Part shown: positions 23,627-33,032 of the stretch, piece after piece | How the letters are laid out: every line of letters starts with the position of its first letter | Numbering within the stretch: the first letter of the stretch is position 1 | DNA from: Dawidia cretensis | GTDB taxonomy: Bacteria; Bacteroidota; Bacteroidia; Cytophagales; Cyclobacteriaceae | Length of the DNA: 64,000 bases | Direction: 5' to 3' | Assembly (NCBI RefSeq): GCF_018598175.1 | Contig: NZ_JAHESE010000036.1 | Span: 1 to 64,000 of the forward strand | Notes under the pieces: generated by a model | What the model was told of the DNA's origin: nothing | The model's database searches: none | What the model saw: only the letters and a program-made list of their open reading frames with translations | Program-made: the position numbers and the translations under genes

Positions 23627-24217
23627 TTATTTCAACATGTCAGCAATGACCGGACGCGTCTTTTCGATAGAGGCGTAGTCCAGCTTCAGGCCCATGGGCG
23701 CAAGCATCTTGCCCATCATGTCATAGGCATCCTTGACCTCGGCAAACGGGCCGGCTACCGACTCGTAGGGTGTCGCGCCATACTTGTTTTTGATGGTCTT
23801 GTCGGCGCCTTTATCGAGCAGCATGCGGACGATCTCCGGGCGGCAGAAGAAGGCCGCCGTGTGCAGGGCCGTGGAGCCGTCGTTGTTGGTAAAGTTGAGG
23901 TCGGCGCCGGCTTCGATCAGCGTACTGGCCATTTCGGTCTTGCCAAAGACCGAGGCTGTGATAAGCGGGCTCGACCCGCCAAAGGGATCTTTTTCGTTCA
24001 GATTGCTACCGGCCTGGATGTGCTGTTGCAAGGCACCCAGGTTTTCGGTCAGGACTGCCGTGTGGATGTCGACCGATGGCGCGGCTACGTCCGTGGTGGT
24101 CGTGCTGTCAGCCTGAGCCTTTTCGGTAGGACCTTTGCACGACTGCAGGGTCGACAGAGCGCCTGCCGCGAACAGGGCGGCAGCGAGACATGCGATGTTA
24201 AAGCGGTTTTTTTTCAT
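23627..24217 (-). CDS. Ankyrin-repeat lipoprotein
   Basis: A 196-residue protein with a lipoprotein signal peptide (hydrophobic LAAALFAAGALSTL, lipobox LQSC, Cys27 as the predicted lipidated residue). Three to four ankyrin repeats follow, around residues 55-160; GSSPLITASVFGKTEMASTL and GSTALHTAAFFCRPEIVRML are clear repeat units. A C-terminal helix contains MMGKMLAP. Ankyrin repeats bind proteins, so a periplasmic or envelope scaffolding or immunity-like role is possible. It is the first gene of a likely two-gene unit with the acyltransferase and is divergent from the AraC-TPR regulator gene. Confidence 0.8.
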   Translation of the reverse strand: MKKNRFNIACLAAALFAAGALSTLQSCKGPTEKAQADSTTTTDVAAPSVDIHTAVLTENLGALQQHIQAGSNLNEKDPFGGSSPLITASVFGKTEMASTLIEAGADLNFTNNDGSTALHTAAFFCRPEIVRMLLDKGADKTIKNKYGATPYESVAGPFAEVKDAYDMMGKMLAPMGLKLDYASIEKTRPVIADMLK

Positions 24218-24411
24218 GTGTTTGACGGTTTCGGATTTGTATGTTTCTATGCTGTAAAGGTGGGCCGGATCGCCGCCGCAGGCTAAACACGCTTGCAGCC
24301 AAAACCGTCAAGTTTGCGGGAACCAGTATAAATTATGGCGAATCGATATAAAATTTGATGCAAATGATGGTGCAAAGGGTAAATTGTATGTGAAAAACCC
24401 AATAGCCGCCC

Positions 24412-26490
24412 ATGTCGCCTATGCCCGTTTCCGACAACGACTTTCTACGCGAGATCACCGCGCTGATCGAAGAGAACATTGCCGACGAGCAGTTCGGAGT
24501 ATCGGAATTAGCCGGGAAAATGAACATGAGCCGGTCAAACCTGTTACGCAAGGTTAAGAAACATACCGACTCGCCCGTAAACCAGCTCATCCGCGAGGTG
24601 CGGTTACAGCGGGGCATGGAGCTGCTTCGGACCACGGCCCTGAATGTGTCCGAGGTATCGGACCAGGTGGGCTTTGGCAGTGTGTCGTATTTCATCAAAT
24701 GTTTTCGGGAGTACTATGGCTATCCGCCGGGGGAGGCGGGAAAACGGGCGGCCGACACTGACGCCGCCGTAGTGGTCCCGCCGGTGCCGCTGGAACATGC
24801 GCCCGGAAGCTGGTCTTCACGGCTCCGCTGGGGCGGGCTGGCGCTCATCGTCGTCATCGCGTTGGTGTTGATGAGATATTATGTATGGCGCGGATCCGCG
24901 GCGAAGCCTTCGTACGAAAAATCCATTGCTGTATTACCCTTTAAAAACGACAGCGGCGACTCCACCAACCTATACCTCATCAACGGCCTGATGGAGTCGA
25001 CGCTCAACAATTTGCAGAAGATCCGCGACCTGCGGGTGATCAGCCGTACCTCCACGGAAAAATACCGGCACATGGCAAAGTCCATTCCCGAAATGGCCCG
25101 CGAGCTGAACGTCCAGTATTTTATCGAAGGCAGCGGTCAGAAGGTCGGCGACCAGATCCTGTTGAACATCCAGCTGATCGAGGGTACGACCGATAAACAC
25201 CTTTGGTCGCGACAGTATAAACGCGAGGCCAAAGACATCTTTGCCTTGCAGCAAGAAATTGCGCACAGCATTGCCAAAGAGATTCAAGTGTTCATCACGC
25301 CCGAAGAAGCCGAACAGATCGAAAAGATTCCGACCGAAGACCTGGAAGCCTATGATCAATATATGAAGGGGGGCGAGCTGTTGTACGAAGGATCAACGGA
25401 GTCGCTGCAAAAATCGATCGCCTTTTTTCAAAACGCCATCCAGCGCGATCCGCGCTTTGCAAAAGCCTACGCCGCGGCGGCGATCGCCTATTACTACCTC
25501 GACTTGTTTCAGATCAACAAAAAGTACGGGAAGGAGATCAGCGAATACGCCGACAAGGCCCTGCTGTACGACGAGAAGTCGGCCGAGAGCTTAATCGCCA
25601 AAGCGCTGTACTTCATGCACAAAAAAGAATACAAAGATGCAGCACCCTACCTGGAAAAGGCACTCGAGTACAACCCTAACTCCGGCGTCGTGGCGCATTT
25701 CCTATCGGAGCTGTACAACGGCTATTTGCCCAATGCAGCCAAGTATATTGAGTATGCGCTATTGGGCGTGCGGATCGATGGCGGCTCGGGCGATTCCTCT
25801 ACCGTCAGCTATAAATACCTGCACCTGAGCAACGCGCTGATGCAGGCGGGCTTTCTCGACGAGGCCCTGGAGTATATAGACAAGTCGCTGGCCTATAAGC
25901 CCGATAACCCGTTCTCCGGCTATCTGCGCATCTACATTCTATACGCCCGCAACGAAGACCTGCCCGGAACGTGCACTGCCCTGGTGAAGGAGCTAAAGAA
26001 AGACACCACGAATTTTATCATGCTCCAGGAAATTGGCAAGATGTATTACTTCATGCGCAACTATGCCGAGGCGTACAAGTACTATAAGCGTTACATTGCC
26101 ATTGCCGAAGAGAAACAGCTCGACATCTTCAAACACGAAAACCTGAAGATCGGCATCGTGCTGCAACACGTAGGACAGGAGGAGAAAGGCCGCGCATACA
26201 TCGATGCCTTCACGCGGTATGTAGAAACAGATAGCTCGATCTACCGCCACGCCAGTCTGGCCGCCTACTATTCTTACCTCGGCAATGCTCCAAAGGCAAT
26301 CGAGCACATGAAATTGTTTGCCAAAGAACAGGACTACCAATACTGGATCCTCTTTTTCACTGTCGACCCGATTGCCGATTCGGTCAAAGACCTGCCGGAG
26401 TTCAGGAAAGCCATGCAGCAGGTGCGCGACCGCTTCTGGGAAAATCACAAAAAGGTACGCGCCACGTTAGAAGAGAAGGGGCTGCTCTGA
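24412..26490 (+). CDS. Membrane-bound AraC-type regulator with FlgO/TolB-like and TPR domains
   Basis: A 692-residue protein with an unusual order of parts. An AraC-type double helix-turn-helix lies at the N-terminus (about 10-105, with MNMSRSNLLRKVKK and GFGSVSYFIKCFREYYG), followed by one transmembrane helix (about 139-158). After it comes a TolB/FlgO-like domain (SIAVLPFKNDSGD onward, about 165-295), then TPR repeats to the end (about 310-690). The DNA-binding part would be cytosolic and the TPR sensor periplasmic, like CadC-type one-component receptors but with an AraC head. It is divergent from the ankyrin/acyltransferase genes, its closest candidate targets. An ATG at 24421 is an alternative start. 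Confidence 0.85.
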   Translation: MSPMPVSDNDFLREITALIEENIADEQFGVSELAGKMNMSRSNLLRKVKKHTDSPVNQLIREVRLQRGMELLRTTALNVSEVSDQVGFGSVSYFIKCFREYYGYPPGEAGKRAADTDAAVVVPPVPLEHAPGSWSSRLRWGGLALIVVIALVLMRYYVWRGSAAKPSYEKSIAVLPFKNDSGDSTNLYLINGLMESTLNNLQKIRDLRVISRTSTEKYRHMAKSIPEMARELNVQYFIEGSGQKVGDQILLNIQLIEGTTDKHLWSRQYKREAKDIFALQQEIAHSIAKEIQVFITPEEAEQIEKIPTEDLEAYDQYMKGGELLYEGSTESLQKSIAFFQNAIQRDPRFAKAYAAAAIAYYYLDLFQINKKYGKEISEYADKALLYDEKSAESLIAKALYFMHKKEYKDAAPYLEKALEYNPNSGVVAHFLSELYNGYLPNAAKYIEYALLGVRIDGGSGDSSTVSYKYLHLSNALMQAGFLDEALEYIDKSLAYKPDNPFSGYLRIYILYARNEDLPGTCTALVKELKKDTTNFIMLQEIGKMYYFMRNYAEAYKYYKRYIAIAEEKQLDIFKHENLKIGIVLQHVGQEEKGRAYIDAFTRYVETDSSIYRHASLAAYYSYLGNAPKAIEHMKLFAKEQDYQYWILFFTVDPIADSVKDLPEFRKAMQQVRDRFWENHKKVRATLEEKGLL

Positions 26491-26570
26491 TAAAAACATA
26501 ACAATTTCGAAAAGTCCAGGGCTGGTGAGATGTGCGGGTGATCGTTAACTTGGCCTCGAACGTTTGAACA

Positions 26571-27608
26571 ATGAAAAAATCACTTATCATGCTGGGATGC
26601 TTCCTGTTGATGTCGGTATTTTCGGGCCATGCACAATCGGACCCCAACGCACGTCTGTTTCTGACAAACTACACCCTCGCGAAAGATGATGTCGTCGGGC
26701 AGGTGAAGCTCATACCGGAAGCAGCTATCCGTACCGTAGTGCTGAGCGGCTCCGACGCCGCGGCGTTCACGATCGACAAAGAAAACCGGCTGTCGGTCAA
26801 AAAAGGCAAACGCAACAAAGCGGGCCGCTATTCCCTCACCGTGACGGCGACCACCACCTCCGGACAGACCATCACAAAGGCATTTACGCTTTTGGATGAC
26901 AATTTTATTCGCAATAAAGTCATTGCCCACCGCGGAGCCTGGAAAAACACAGGTGCCCCCGAGAACTCCATCGCTGCGCTGCGCCATGCCGTAACGTTGG
27001 GTTGCGAAGGCAGCGAGTTCGACGTACACATGTCGACGGATTCATTGCCGGTTATCAACCACGACGCCTCGATACAAAATATCTCCATTGCCAAAACGCC
27101 GTCACGCGAGTTGCTGGCGCTGAAACTTTCCAACGGCGAGCCGATGCCAACGCTCGAACAGTATTTGAAAGCAGGCCTTGAGCAACAGAAGACAAAGCTC
27201 ATTCTCGAAATCAAAGCATCTGAATTAGGCAAAGAACATTCTATAGCCCTTACACGAAAGATTGTAGCCCTGGTGGAAGACTTACAAGCGCAGGCGTGGG
27301 TAGACTATATCAGCTTTGATTATGACGTGTGTTTGGAAGTGATGAAGCTGGCGCCATATGCGCGTGTTGCCTATCTGAAAGGCGATAAGACTCCCGCTGA
27401 GCTGGCCGCCGATCATTTCTTTGGATTGGATTACCACTTCAATGTGTTGCAAAAGAACGCGGATTGGGTGACAAGCGCCAAACAACATAAGCTTATTGTC
27501 AATGTCTGGACAGCAAACGATAAGGGGCTGTTGGAAGACTTGCTGCGTCAACAAGTCGACTTCATTACCACAAACGAGCCGGAGCTGCTGTTGTCGTTGG
27601 TGAAATAA
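26571..27608 (+). CDS. Secreted glycerophosphodiester phosphodiesterase family protein
   Basis: A 345-residue protein with a signal peptide (to about SGHAQS), a cadherin-like beta domain (about 25-105) and a GDPD TIM barrel. Catalytic-site motifs are visible: AHRGAW, then PENS and GSEFDVHMSTDSLPVINHD, and later LILEIK and NVWTAN. These enzymes hydrolyse glycerophosphodiesters to glycerol-3-phosphate plus an alcohol; many secreted Bacteroidota members act on lipid-derived headgroups. It stands alone, 80 nt after the regulator gene. TAACTTGG at 26546-26553 is a one-mismatch -7 box. Confidence 0.87.
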   Translation: MKKSLIMLGCFLLMSVFSGHAQSDPNARLFLTNYTLAKDDVVGQVKLIPEAAIRTVVLSGSDAAAFTIDKENRLSVKKGKRNKAGRYSLTVTATTTSGQTITKAFTLLDDNFIRNKVIAHRGAWKNTGAPENSIAALRHAVTLGCEGSEFDVHMSTDSLPVINHDASIQNISIAKTPSRELLALKLSNGEPMPTLEQYLKAGLEQQKTKLILEIKASELGKEHSIALTRKIVALVEDLQAQAWVDYISFDYDVCLEVMKLAPYARVAYLKGDKTPAELAADHFFGLDYHFNVLQKNADWVTSAKQHKLIVNVWTANDKGLLEDLLRQQVDFITTNEPELLLSLVK

Positions 27609-27731
27609 TTTCGCGCTCACACGCGCGTTGTTTTCCGTCTCCGTGTAAAATCCTTCCGCCTCCGTGCATCGAGGCCGGTAATCGCCGTCCATTTCTCATC
27701 AGGCCGCGTTCTTGCCTAAAAAACAAATCAC

Positions 27732-27929
27732 ATGAACGCAGCACTGGAACGAAAAATCATCCGCTGGCTACACATCGTGGCGAGCATTCCCATCATCGGC
27801 TATGTTTACGGCCCCGTGTCCACCATCCCCGAAGCCGTCATCGCCGTGCGTTGGGGGATCCTGCCCGCGGTGGCGCTCTCTGGATTTTGGTTATGGAAAG
27901 GCCCCTGGATAAAACGGCTGTTCCGGTAA
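27732..27929 (+). CDS. Small two-helix membrane protein next to a LytS/LytTR pair
   Basis: A 65-residue protein with two hydrophobic segments (about 12-28 and 38-55) and a basic C-terminus (KGPWIKRLFR). The start region MNAALERKIIRWLHIVASIPIIGYVYGP is clearly membrane-type, and the gene lies 39 nt upstream of the histidine kinase gene on the same strand, so it is probably co-transcribed with it. I do not recognise a functional family. It may be a small partner of the sensor. Confidence 0.6.
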   Translation: MNAALERKIIRWLHIVASIPIIGYVYGPVSTIPEAVIAVRWGILPAVALSGFWLWKGPWIKRLFR

Positions 27930-27968
27930 GTATGGAAATGCACTGCGAAATATCGAATTTGTAACAGC

Positions 27969-28979
27969 ATGAACTGGATCGAAAATAAATATGTGCAGCG
28001 CATCGGCATCACCGCGGTCGTCGCGGCGGTGGGCTGGTTTGTACGCCAGGCGCTGATGCCCGGCATGAAACTATTTCAGCACATCGTGGCAACGATCGCC
28101 TTCATCGTGTTTATTCAGATCGTGTGGGAAATCTATGAGCGCGTGCACCGGGCGCTAAACCGTTGGATGCCATTCTCGCGATACCTGTACGGACGCATTA
28201 TTGTTCAGCTGGCCTCTGGTGTGGCGATCATGCTGGTGCTGCGGTGGGCGATGATGTATCCGTTGCAACATCGCTTCCCGGCAGTCTTCAGCGACGACGT
28301 AGTGACCGTGATGTTGATTGCCCACATCGTCATTGCCATTGCCATCAACATGATCTTTATCAGTGCGCACTTTATCCAGCAGTGGAAAGAAGAGTTGCTG
28401 CGGGTGGCACGGATCGAAAAAGAAAAGGCACAGCTCCAATACCATCATTTAAAGAACCAGGTAAACCCGCACTTTCTTTTCAACGCGCTGACGTCGCTGG
28501 ATGCCCTGGTCAAGAGCGATCCTGCGCTGGCATCGCATTACATCAACCATCTCTCGAAAGTATACCGCTATGTGCTGGACCACGAAGAGCGCGAAGTGGT
28601 GGGTCTGGCGTTGGAGCTGGGCTTTATTCAACACTACATCGCGCTGCAGCGAATCCGTTTTCGCGAGGCCCTGACGGTAGACATTGCGCTTTCGCCGGAG
28701 GCCGGCGAGAAAAAGATCGTGTTGGTGACATTGCAGATGTTGATCGACAACGCCATCAAACACAACGAAATTCATCCCGCACGGCCGCTCACAATCCGAA
28801 TCCATGATCGCAGCGGCTTCCTTGTCGTAACGAACAATGTACAATCCAAAGCCTTACTGGAACCGTCCACGCGGCAGGGCTTGCGACAGTTGGTGGAGCT
28901 ATACGGCTACCTGAGTGACCGGCCCGTGAAGATCACCGGCACCGATGCCACGTTTATGGTTGAAATCCCTTTGCTATGA
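27969..28979 (+). CDS. LytS/YehU-type sensor histidine kinase
   Basis: A 336-residue kinase with three to four N-terminal membrane helices (to about residue 130), a short coiled segment and the His_kinase domain with the phospho-acceptor His168 in NPHFLFNAL. An ATPase part follows with the N-box LIDNAIKHN. Bacteroidota LytS-type kinases usually lack a classical PAS/HAMP region, as here. The stop overlaps the response-regulator start (ATGA, 28976-28979), so the pair is translationally coupled. The signal sensed is unknown. Confidence 0.87.
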   Translation: MNWIENKYVQRIGITAVVAAVGWFVRQALMPGMKLFQHIVATIAFIVFIQIVWEIYERVHRALNRWMPFSRYLYGRIIVQLASGVAIMLVLRWAMMYPLQHRFPAVFSDDVVTVMLIAHIVIAIAINMIFISAHFIQQWKEELLRVARIEKEKAQLQYHHLKNQVNPHFLFNALTSLDALVKSDPALASHYINHLSKVYRYVLDHEEREVVGLALELGFIQHYIALQRIRFREALTVDIALSPEAGEKKIVLVTLQMLIDNAIKHNEIHPARPLTIRIHDRSGFLVVTNNVQSKALLEPSTRQGLRQLVELYGYLSDRPVKITGTDATFMVEIPLL

Positions 28980-29740
28980 ACATCCTGATCCTGGAAGACG
29001 AGCCACTGGTAGCCGAGCAGTTGATGGGGCATATCCACCAATTGGCACCGCATGCTACATTGGCCGGACCGCTGGCGAGTGTACAAGAGGCACGGGCGTG
29101 GTTTCAGAAACACCCGGAACCCGATTTGATTTTAGCCGACGTGCAGCTGTCGGATGGAATTAGTATAGACCTGCTCGTGGCCCTGAAGCCGGCCAGCCCC
29201 ATCATCTTTACCACCGCCTACGACCAATATGCCATCCGTGCCTTTAAGGTAAACAGCATCGACTATTTGCTGAAGCCGGTCCAATACGACGAGCTCCAGG
29301 CGGCGCTCGACAAATTTCGCGAGCTACGGCAGCAGGGGAGTAGCCGACTCTCGCTGGAAGAGCTTGCACGCTTCCTGGAAGGAAAGTCCGTGCCCCTGCG
29401 CTATAAAGAGAACGTTATCATTCACAGCGGACCGCAGGCACAGCGCATCGAAGAAAAAGATATTGCGTGTTTTATCAAACGCGATCTGATCTTCCTTCAG
29501 ACGCTGGACCGTCGCGTGCTGGTAACGGAGTACCGGTCATTGGACGAGGTAGAGGAGGTTTTAGACCCCGCGCGCTACTTTCGGGCCAACCGGCAGCTGG
29601 TGGTACACCGGCGTGTCATCGGGGGGTATAAAACCGATCTTCAGGGCAAGCTGTTGCTTACCCTGAAGATCGATGTATCAGAAACGCCGGCCGTGAGCAA
29701 AGAGAAAGCCGCGGCGTTCAAACGTTGGTTTGAAGCTTAA
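28976..29740 (+). CDS. LytTR-family response regulator
   Basis: A 254-residue regulator. The receiver domain (1-118) has the acidic pocket ILEDEP, phospho-acceptor Asp55 in LADVQLSDG, and the switch Lys in YLLKPVQ. A LytTR DNA-binding domain follows (about 145-250, with IACFIKRDLIFLQTLDRRVLV and FRANRQLVVHRR). It is the partner of the overlapping LytS kinase. Its stop overlaps by 4 nt the stop of the convergent beta-helix gene. Candidate targets include that neighbour, but no LytTR-type direct repeats were obvious to me. Confidence 0.88.
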   Translation: MNILILEDEPLVAEQLMGHIHQLAPHATLAGPLASVQEARAWFQKHPEPDLILADVQLSDGISIDLLVALKPASPIIFTTAYDQYAIRAFKVNSIDYLLKPVQYDELQAALDKFRELRQQGSSRLSLEELARFLEGKSVPLRYKENVIIHSGPQAQRIEEKDIACFIKRDLIFLQTLDRRVLVTEYRSLDEVEEVLDPARYFRANRQLVVHRRVIGGYKTDLQGKLLLTLKIDVSETPAVSKEKAAAFKRWFEA

Positions 29741-31533
29741 GGACGGTTGGCAACGACCACCCGCGTTGTTTGTTGCGCGGCGCCATACAGTACCCGCACC
29801 AGGTAGACACCACCCGGTAAGGTGTTTATATCCCAGGTTATTTCCGTGTCGCGTGTTTGCGCACGCCGCTGCTCCTCGCCGCGAACATTGTAGAGTATAA
29901 AGATGCGGTCGCCGGGCACCTCCGTGGTTTGAATGGTAATTTGCCGTTGCGCCGGGTTGGGAAAGGCATTCAGCTTAATGATGGCGATATCGTTACCACC
30001 CGAAGTTGTAACAGTACCACTGGTGCTGAGGCCTTCATAGGCGCCAATATCGATGCGGCTGTTCAGCAGGCGAGGTTGCCCACCGAAATCCGTTTCGTTG
30101 GTGAGCAGCGTAGTGGCCGGGTTGCCCATGTCGATGGCGGCGCTGCCCGCGTTGAGCTGCAGGTTGGGTGTCGGCAACGTAGCGGAGATCAGACCGGGCG
30201 CGATGAACCGGGAGTTTGCATCCTGTGATGTACCGGTTTTGTATTTGCCAAAGTCGCTATATTCTTTCGTACGCCAGTTGACGTTGATGTCATCCGATTT
30301 ACCCAGAGCAGTATAATAAACGTTGTAGTTAAAGGTGTTGCCGGTCTGTGGTGAGATGTTCTCGAGCGACAGCAGCGTGTTTTCACTGCCCGCGAACACG
30401 ATGTTATTCTGAAAGACACACTGCGAAGCTTTGGTGACGTAGAATTCGCCGGAGCCGTTCTTCTTGGAATCATTTTTAAGCAATGTGTTGTTCCTGAAAA
30501 TACTGCTCAGCACCTGGCCCGTTGTTTCGGTGGTATACCCGCCGACCGCGATGCCCGCGTCCTCGTTGTTGTAAAAAAGATTGTTGATCACCGTGATGCG
30601 CTCGGTTGTACCGTCCTCTTCGGCGCCTACTTCAATGCCGTAGCCGTTTTCATAGCACGTATTTCGGCGGACGATAACATCCATTGCGCCGTCGACATAG
30701 ATGCCGCCGCTGGTGGCGTAGAGCGCCGTGTTACGATAGCAGGTATTTTTTTCGATCAGGCCGTTGCGGGCGTGGTCCAGTGCGGGCACGGTACATTCGC
30801 CGTAGTTGCCGCCGGCATAAATGCCAATGTTGATGTTGTCGTGTACGCGGTTGTTGGTGATGGTAAACCCATCGACGTTGGCGTCGATCGAGAGTACTTC
30901 GCTATAACCGGGAATGTTGTCGTAGAACTCGCAGCTGTCGACCACCAGGTTGGTGATCGCGCGTTGCGCGGTGGTGCCGCGGCCGTAGACAATAAATGGC
31001 TGTGCGTTGTCATTATCACCCGGAATGGCCGTCTTGCTGGTGGTCCAGCGGATGTTTCGAACGGTCAGCTTGCGAAAGGCAAGGGTGGTCATAGTAGCCC
31101 CTGCTTCACACTCGACGAGTATACCCTGGGCGTTGTTTTTGGTGAGGTTTTGCAGGGTAATGCCCTCGAAGGTCAGGTAGCTTTGGTTCACAATCGTCAG
31201 CAAGGTTGTGCCCGACGTGCCGGTACCGTCGAGGAACACCGACTCCTGCGGATAGGCCTTGAAGACAATGGGCTCATTGGCGGCGCCGCTCACGTTGATC
31301 GTGACGTTTTCCTTGTACGTGCCCCCGCGGATCAGTACGGTACTATTGCGCGTTGCGTTGTCGCCGGCTTTCTGAATGGTTTTCCAGGCAGCGCCGGGTG
31401 TAAGACCATTGTTACTGTTGTTGCCGTTGGTGCCATCGACATAATATACTGTCTGGGAAAAGGCCTGGATAAAGGAAAGTTGCAGTACCAGGCAGACTGC
31501 GAGTCGGAACAGGTTTGTCGTAATAACGTTCAT
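29737..31533 (-). CDS. T9SS-exported right-handed beta-helix protein (DUF1565/pectate-lyase-like)
   Basis: A 598-residue secreted protein. It has a signal peptide (to about AFSQT) and an N-terminal DUF1565-like start (VYYVDGTNGNNSNNGLTPGAAWKT cut by an Asn/Gly loop). A long parallel beta-helix region follows (about 60-430) with many NN-type turns (ITNNRVHDN, IEKNTCYRN, VRRNTCYEN, VINNLFYNN). The C-terminus is a T9SS sorting domain (from about 520, FPNPAQ...GGVYLVRV). Such proteins are often polysaccharide lyases or glycan-binding enzymes; I cannot name a lyase family or catalytic residues. Export to the cell surface or medium is expected. Confidence 0.8.
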   Translation of the reverse strand: MNVITTNLFRLAVCLVLQLSFIQAFSQTVYYVDGTNGNNSNNGLTPGAAWKTIQKAGDNATRNSTVLIRGGTYKENVTINVSGAANEPIVFKAYPQESVFLDGTGTSGTTLLTIVNQSYLTFEGITLQNLTKNNAQGILVECEAGATMTTLAFRKLTVRNIRWTTSKTAIPGDNDNAQPFIVYGRGTTAQRAITNLVVDSCEFYDNIPGYSEVLSIDANVDGFTITNNRVHDNINIGIYAGGNYGECTVPALDHARNGLIEKNTCYRNTALYATSGGIYVDGAMDVIVRRNTCYENGYGIEVGAEEDGTTERITVINNLFYNNEDAGIAVGGYTTETTGQVLSSIFRNNTLLKNDSKKNGSGEFYVTKASQCVFQNNIVFAGSENTLLSLENISPQTGNTFNYNVYYTALGKSDDINVNWRTKEYSDFGKYKTGTSQDANSRFIAPGLISATLPTPNLQLNAGSAAIDMGNPATTLLTNETDFGGQPRLLNSRIDIGAYEGLSTSGTVTTSGGNDIAIIKLNAFPNPAQRQITIQTTEVPGDRIFILYNVRGEEQRRAQTRDTEITWDINTLPGGVYLVRVLYGAAQQTTRVVVANRP

Positions 31534-31585
31534 AGGGTAAAAATTTTAATGTACAAAAGCGCATAGCAACGGGGCGAAGGAATGG

Positions 31586-31593
31586 CAAATCTA
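31586..31593 (-). promoter_or_regulatory. -7 box of the beta-helix gene
   Basis: On the minus strand TAGATTTG matches the Bacteroidota -7 consensus TAnnTTTG exactly. It lies 52 nt upstream of the start at 31533, leaving a 5' leader of about 45 nt. No clear -33 TTG was seen. Confidence 0.45.
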
Positions 31594-31762
31594 ACCCTTT
31601 CTGAAGAATCGATCTTTCAGGGTATACAGGCGTCGGCAGGTTCGCTCTTTTCAGGGTCGGGAGGAAGTATAGCGTGGGCGTGATGAACACACCCACGATA
31701 CACGGAGAAAGAATGTTGCAACAGTTACCGTAAAACATCCCGGATATATCCGGGTATAATTG

Positions 31763-32887
31763 TTATAGTGATAATGGTACTTTTTTACCCGTCTTAACTG
31801 CCTGGTAAATGGCGTCGACAATCTTCATGTCTTTAAGACCTTCTACGCCGTCCATCGATACCACGGGCTGTTTTCCGTTTAAGATCATCTCGGCCATTTC
31901 CTCCATTTGTACTGTCTGATGGGTGACATGGGGAAAGTTCAATTCGCCAGCACTGGTACGGCCTTCGATCGGCCCATAGCCGGTGGCAGGCTTTAACTCG
32001 GCGAAGCCCTTCTCGCCGTCGAGAAAGAAGCTGTCGAGATTATTCATCGAGTAGGTAGACAGGCAGGAGGCCACGGCCCCCGACGGGAAGCCCAACTGGA
32101 ACTGGATCGTTTCGTCAACGCCTTCTTTAAACTTTACCGGATCGGTCTTGGTCTCCTGCGCCGTAACCCATACCGGCTCTTCGCCGACCATATAGCGGGA
32201 GCCATTCACGGAATATATACCGATGTCCATCATCGAGCCGCCACCCGCCAGCTGCTTGTTCAGGCGCCACTGGCCCGGATCGCCAATGCGGAAGCCCGAC
32301 AACCCCTGGAAGAAAAGGATCTTGCCAAACTTTCCCTCTTTGCGCTGGCGGATGATCTCCAAGGTCTTGGGCTCGAGGTGCATGCGGTAGCCAATCAGCA
32401 ATTTTACATTGGCTTTTTTACAGGCATCTACCATTTCCTGTCCTTCGGCGGCGTTCAGCGCCATAGGCTTTTCACAGATCGCATGTTTACCGGCTTTGGC
32501 TACACGAATAACCTGCTCGCGGTGCAGCGCATTGGGGGTAATGACATACACGGCGTCAATGTCGGGATTGTCTTTAATGGCATCGAAGTTGGTATAGTTG
32601 TAGCAATTCTTTTCGGGGATGGCGTACTTCTTTTGCCAGTCTTTGATCTTGGACGGCGTACCACTGATTACACCGGTAATCTTTGCTTTCTTGCAATCTT
32701 GCATCGCTTCGGCTACACGGTTGCCATAACTGCCGAGGCCCATGATGGCTACTTTGAGCACGGGACCCTGGTACGGCGTGGAGGAATGGAGAAGGGGAGT
32801 CGTGTTGCCTTTGGCCATCGATGAAATAACAGGAAGCGCCAGGCCGGCAGCAGCGAGCTTTTGTAAAAAGTCTCTACGGGTTTTCAT
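31763..32887 (-). CDS. Gfo/Idh/MocA-family oxidoreductase with Tat-type signal
   Basis: About 374 residues. The N-terminus MKTRRDFLQKLAAAGLALPVIS is a twin-arginine export signal, common for periplasmic members in this phylum. The Rossmann fold has GLGSYGNRVAEAM, and the catalytic motif is CEKPMAL (the EKP lysine). The C-terminal alpha/beta domain follows. Members are NAD(P)-dependent sugar or polyol dehydrogenases, or NAD-dependent glycosidases in the GH109-like branch; the exact substrate is not evident. I start at the ATG that begins MKTRRDF; an ATG two codons upstream is also possible. No partner gene is in obvious operon distance. Confidence 0.83.
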   Translation of the reverse strand: MKTRRDFLQKLAAAGLALPVISSMAKGNTTPLLHSSTPYQGPVLKVAIMGLGSYGNRVAEAMQDCKKAKITGVISGTPSKIKDWQKKYAIPEKNCYNYTNFDAIKDNPDIDAVYVITPNALHREQVIRVAKAGKHAICEKPMALNAAEGQEMVDACKKANVKLLIGYRMHLEPKTLEIIRQRKEGKFGKILFFQGLSGFRIGDPGQWRLNKQLAGGGSMMDIGIYSVNGSRYMVGEEPVWVTAQETKTDPVKFKEGVDETIQFQLGFPSGAVASCLSTYSMNNLDSFFLDGEKGFAELKPATGYGPIEGRTSAGELNFPHVTHQTVQMEEMAEMILNGKQPVVSMDGVEGLKDMKIVDAIYQAVKTGKKVPLSL

Positions 32888-33032
32888 AAGCATGCGGGTT
32901 TAACTTGGTTAGGAAAAGTTAGCGATTTAGACCGCAGCGAAGAAGAGCATCCATGTTTTTTCCGGTATAGTACCGGTATTGGTGACAGCCGGTACCAGCG
33001 GTACAGTGGCGCGGAGCAATCTCCGCGTTGGA

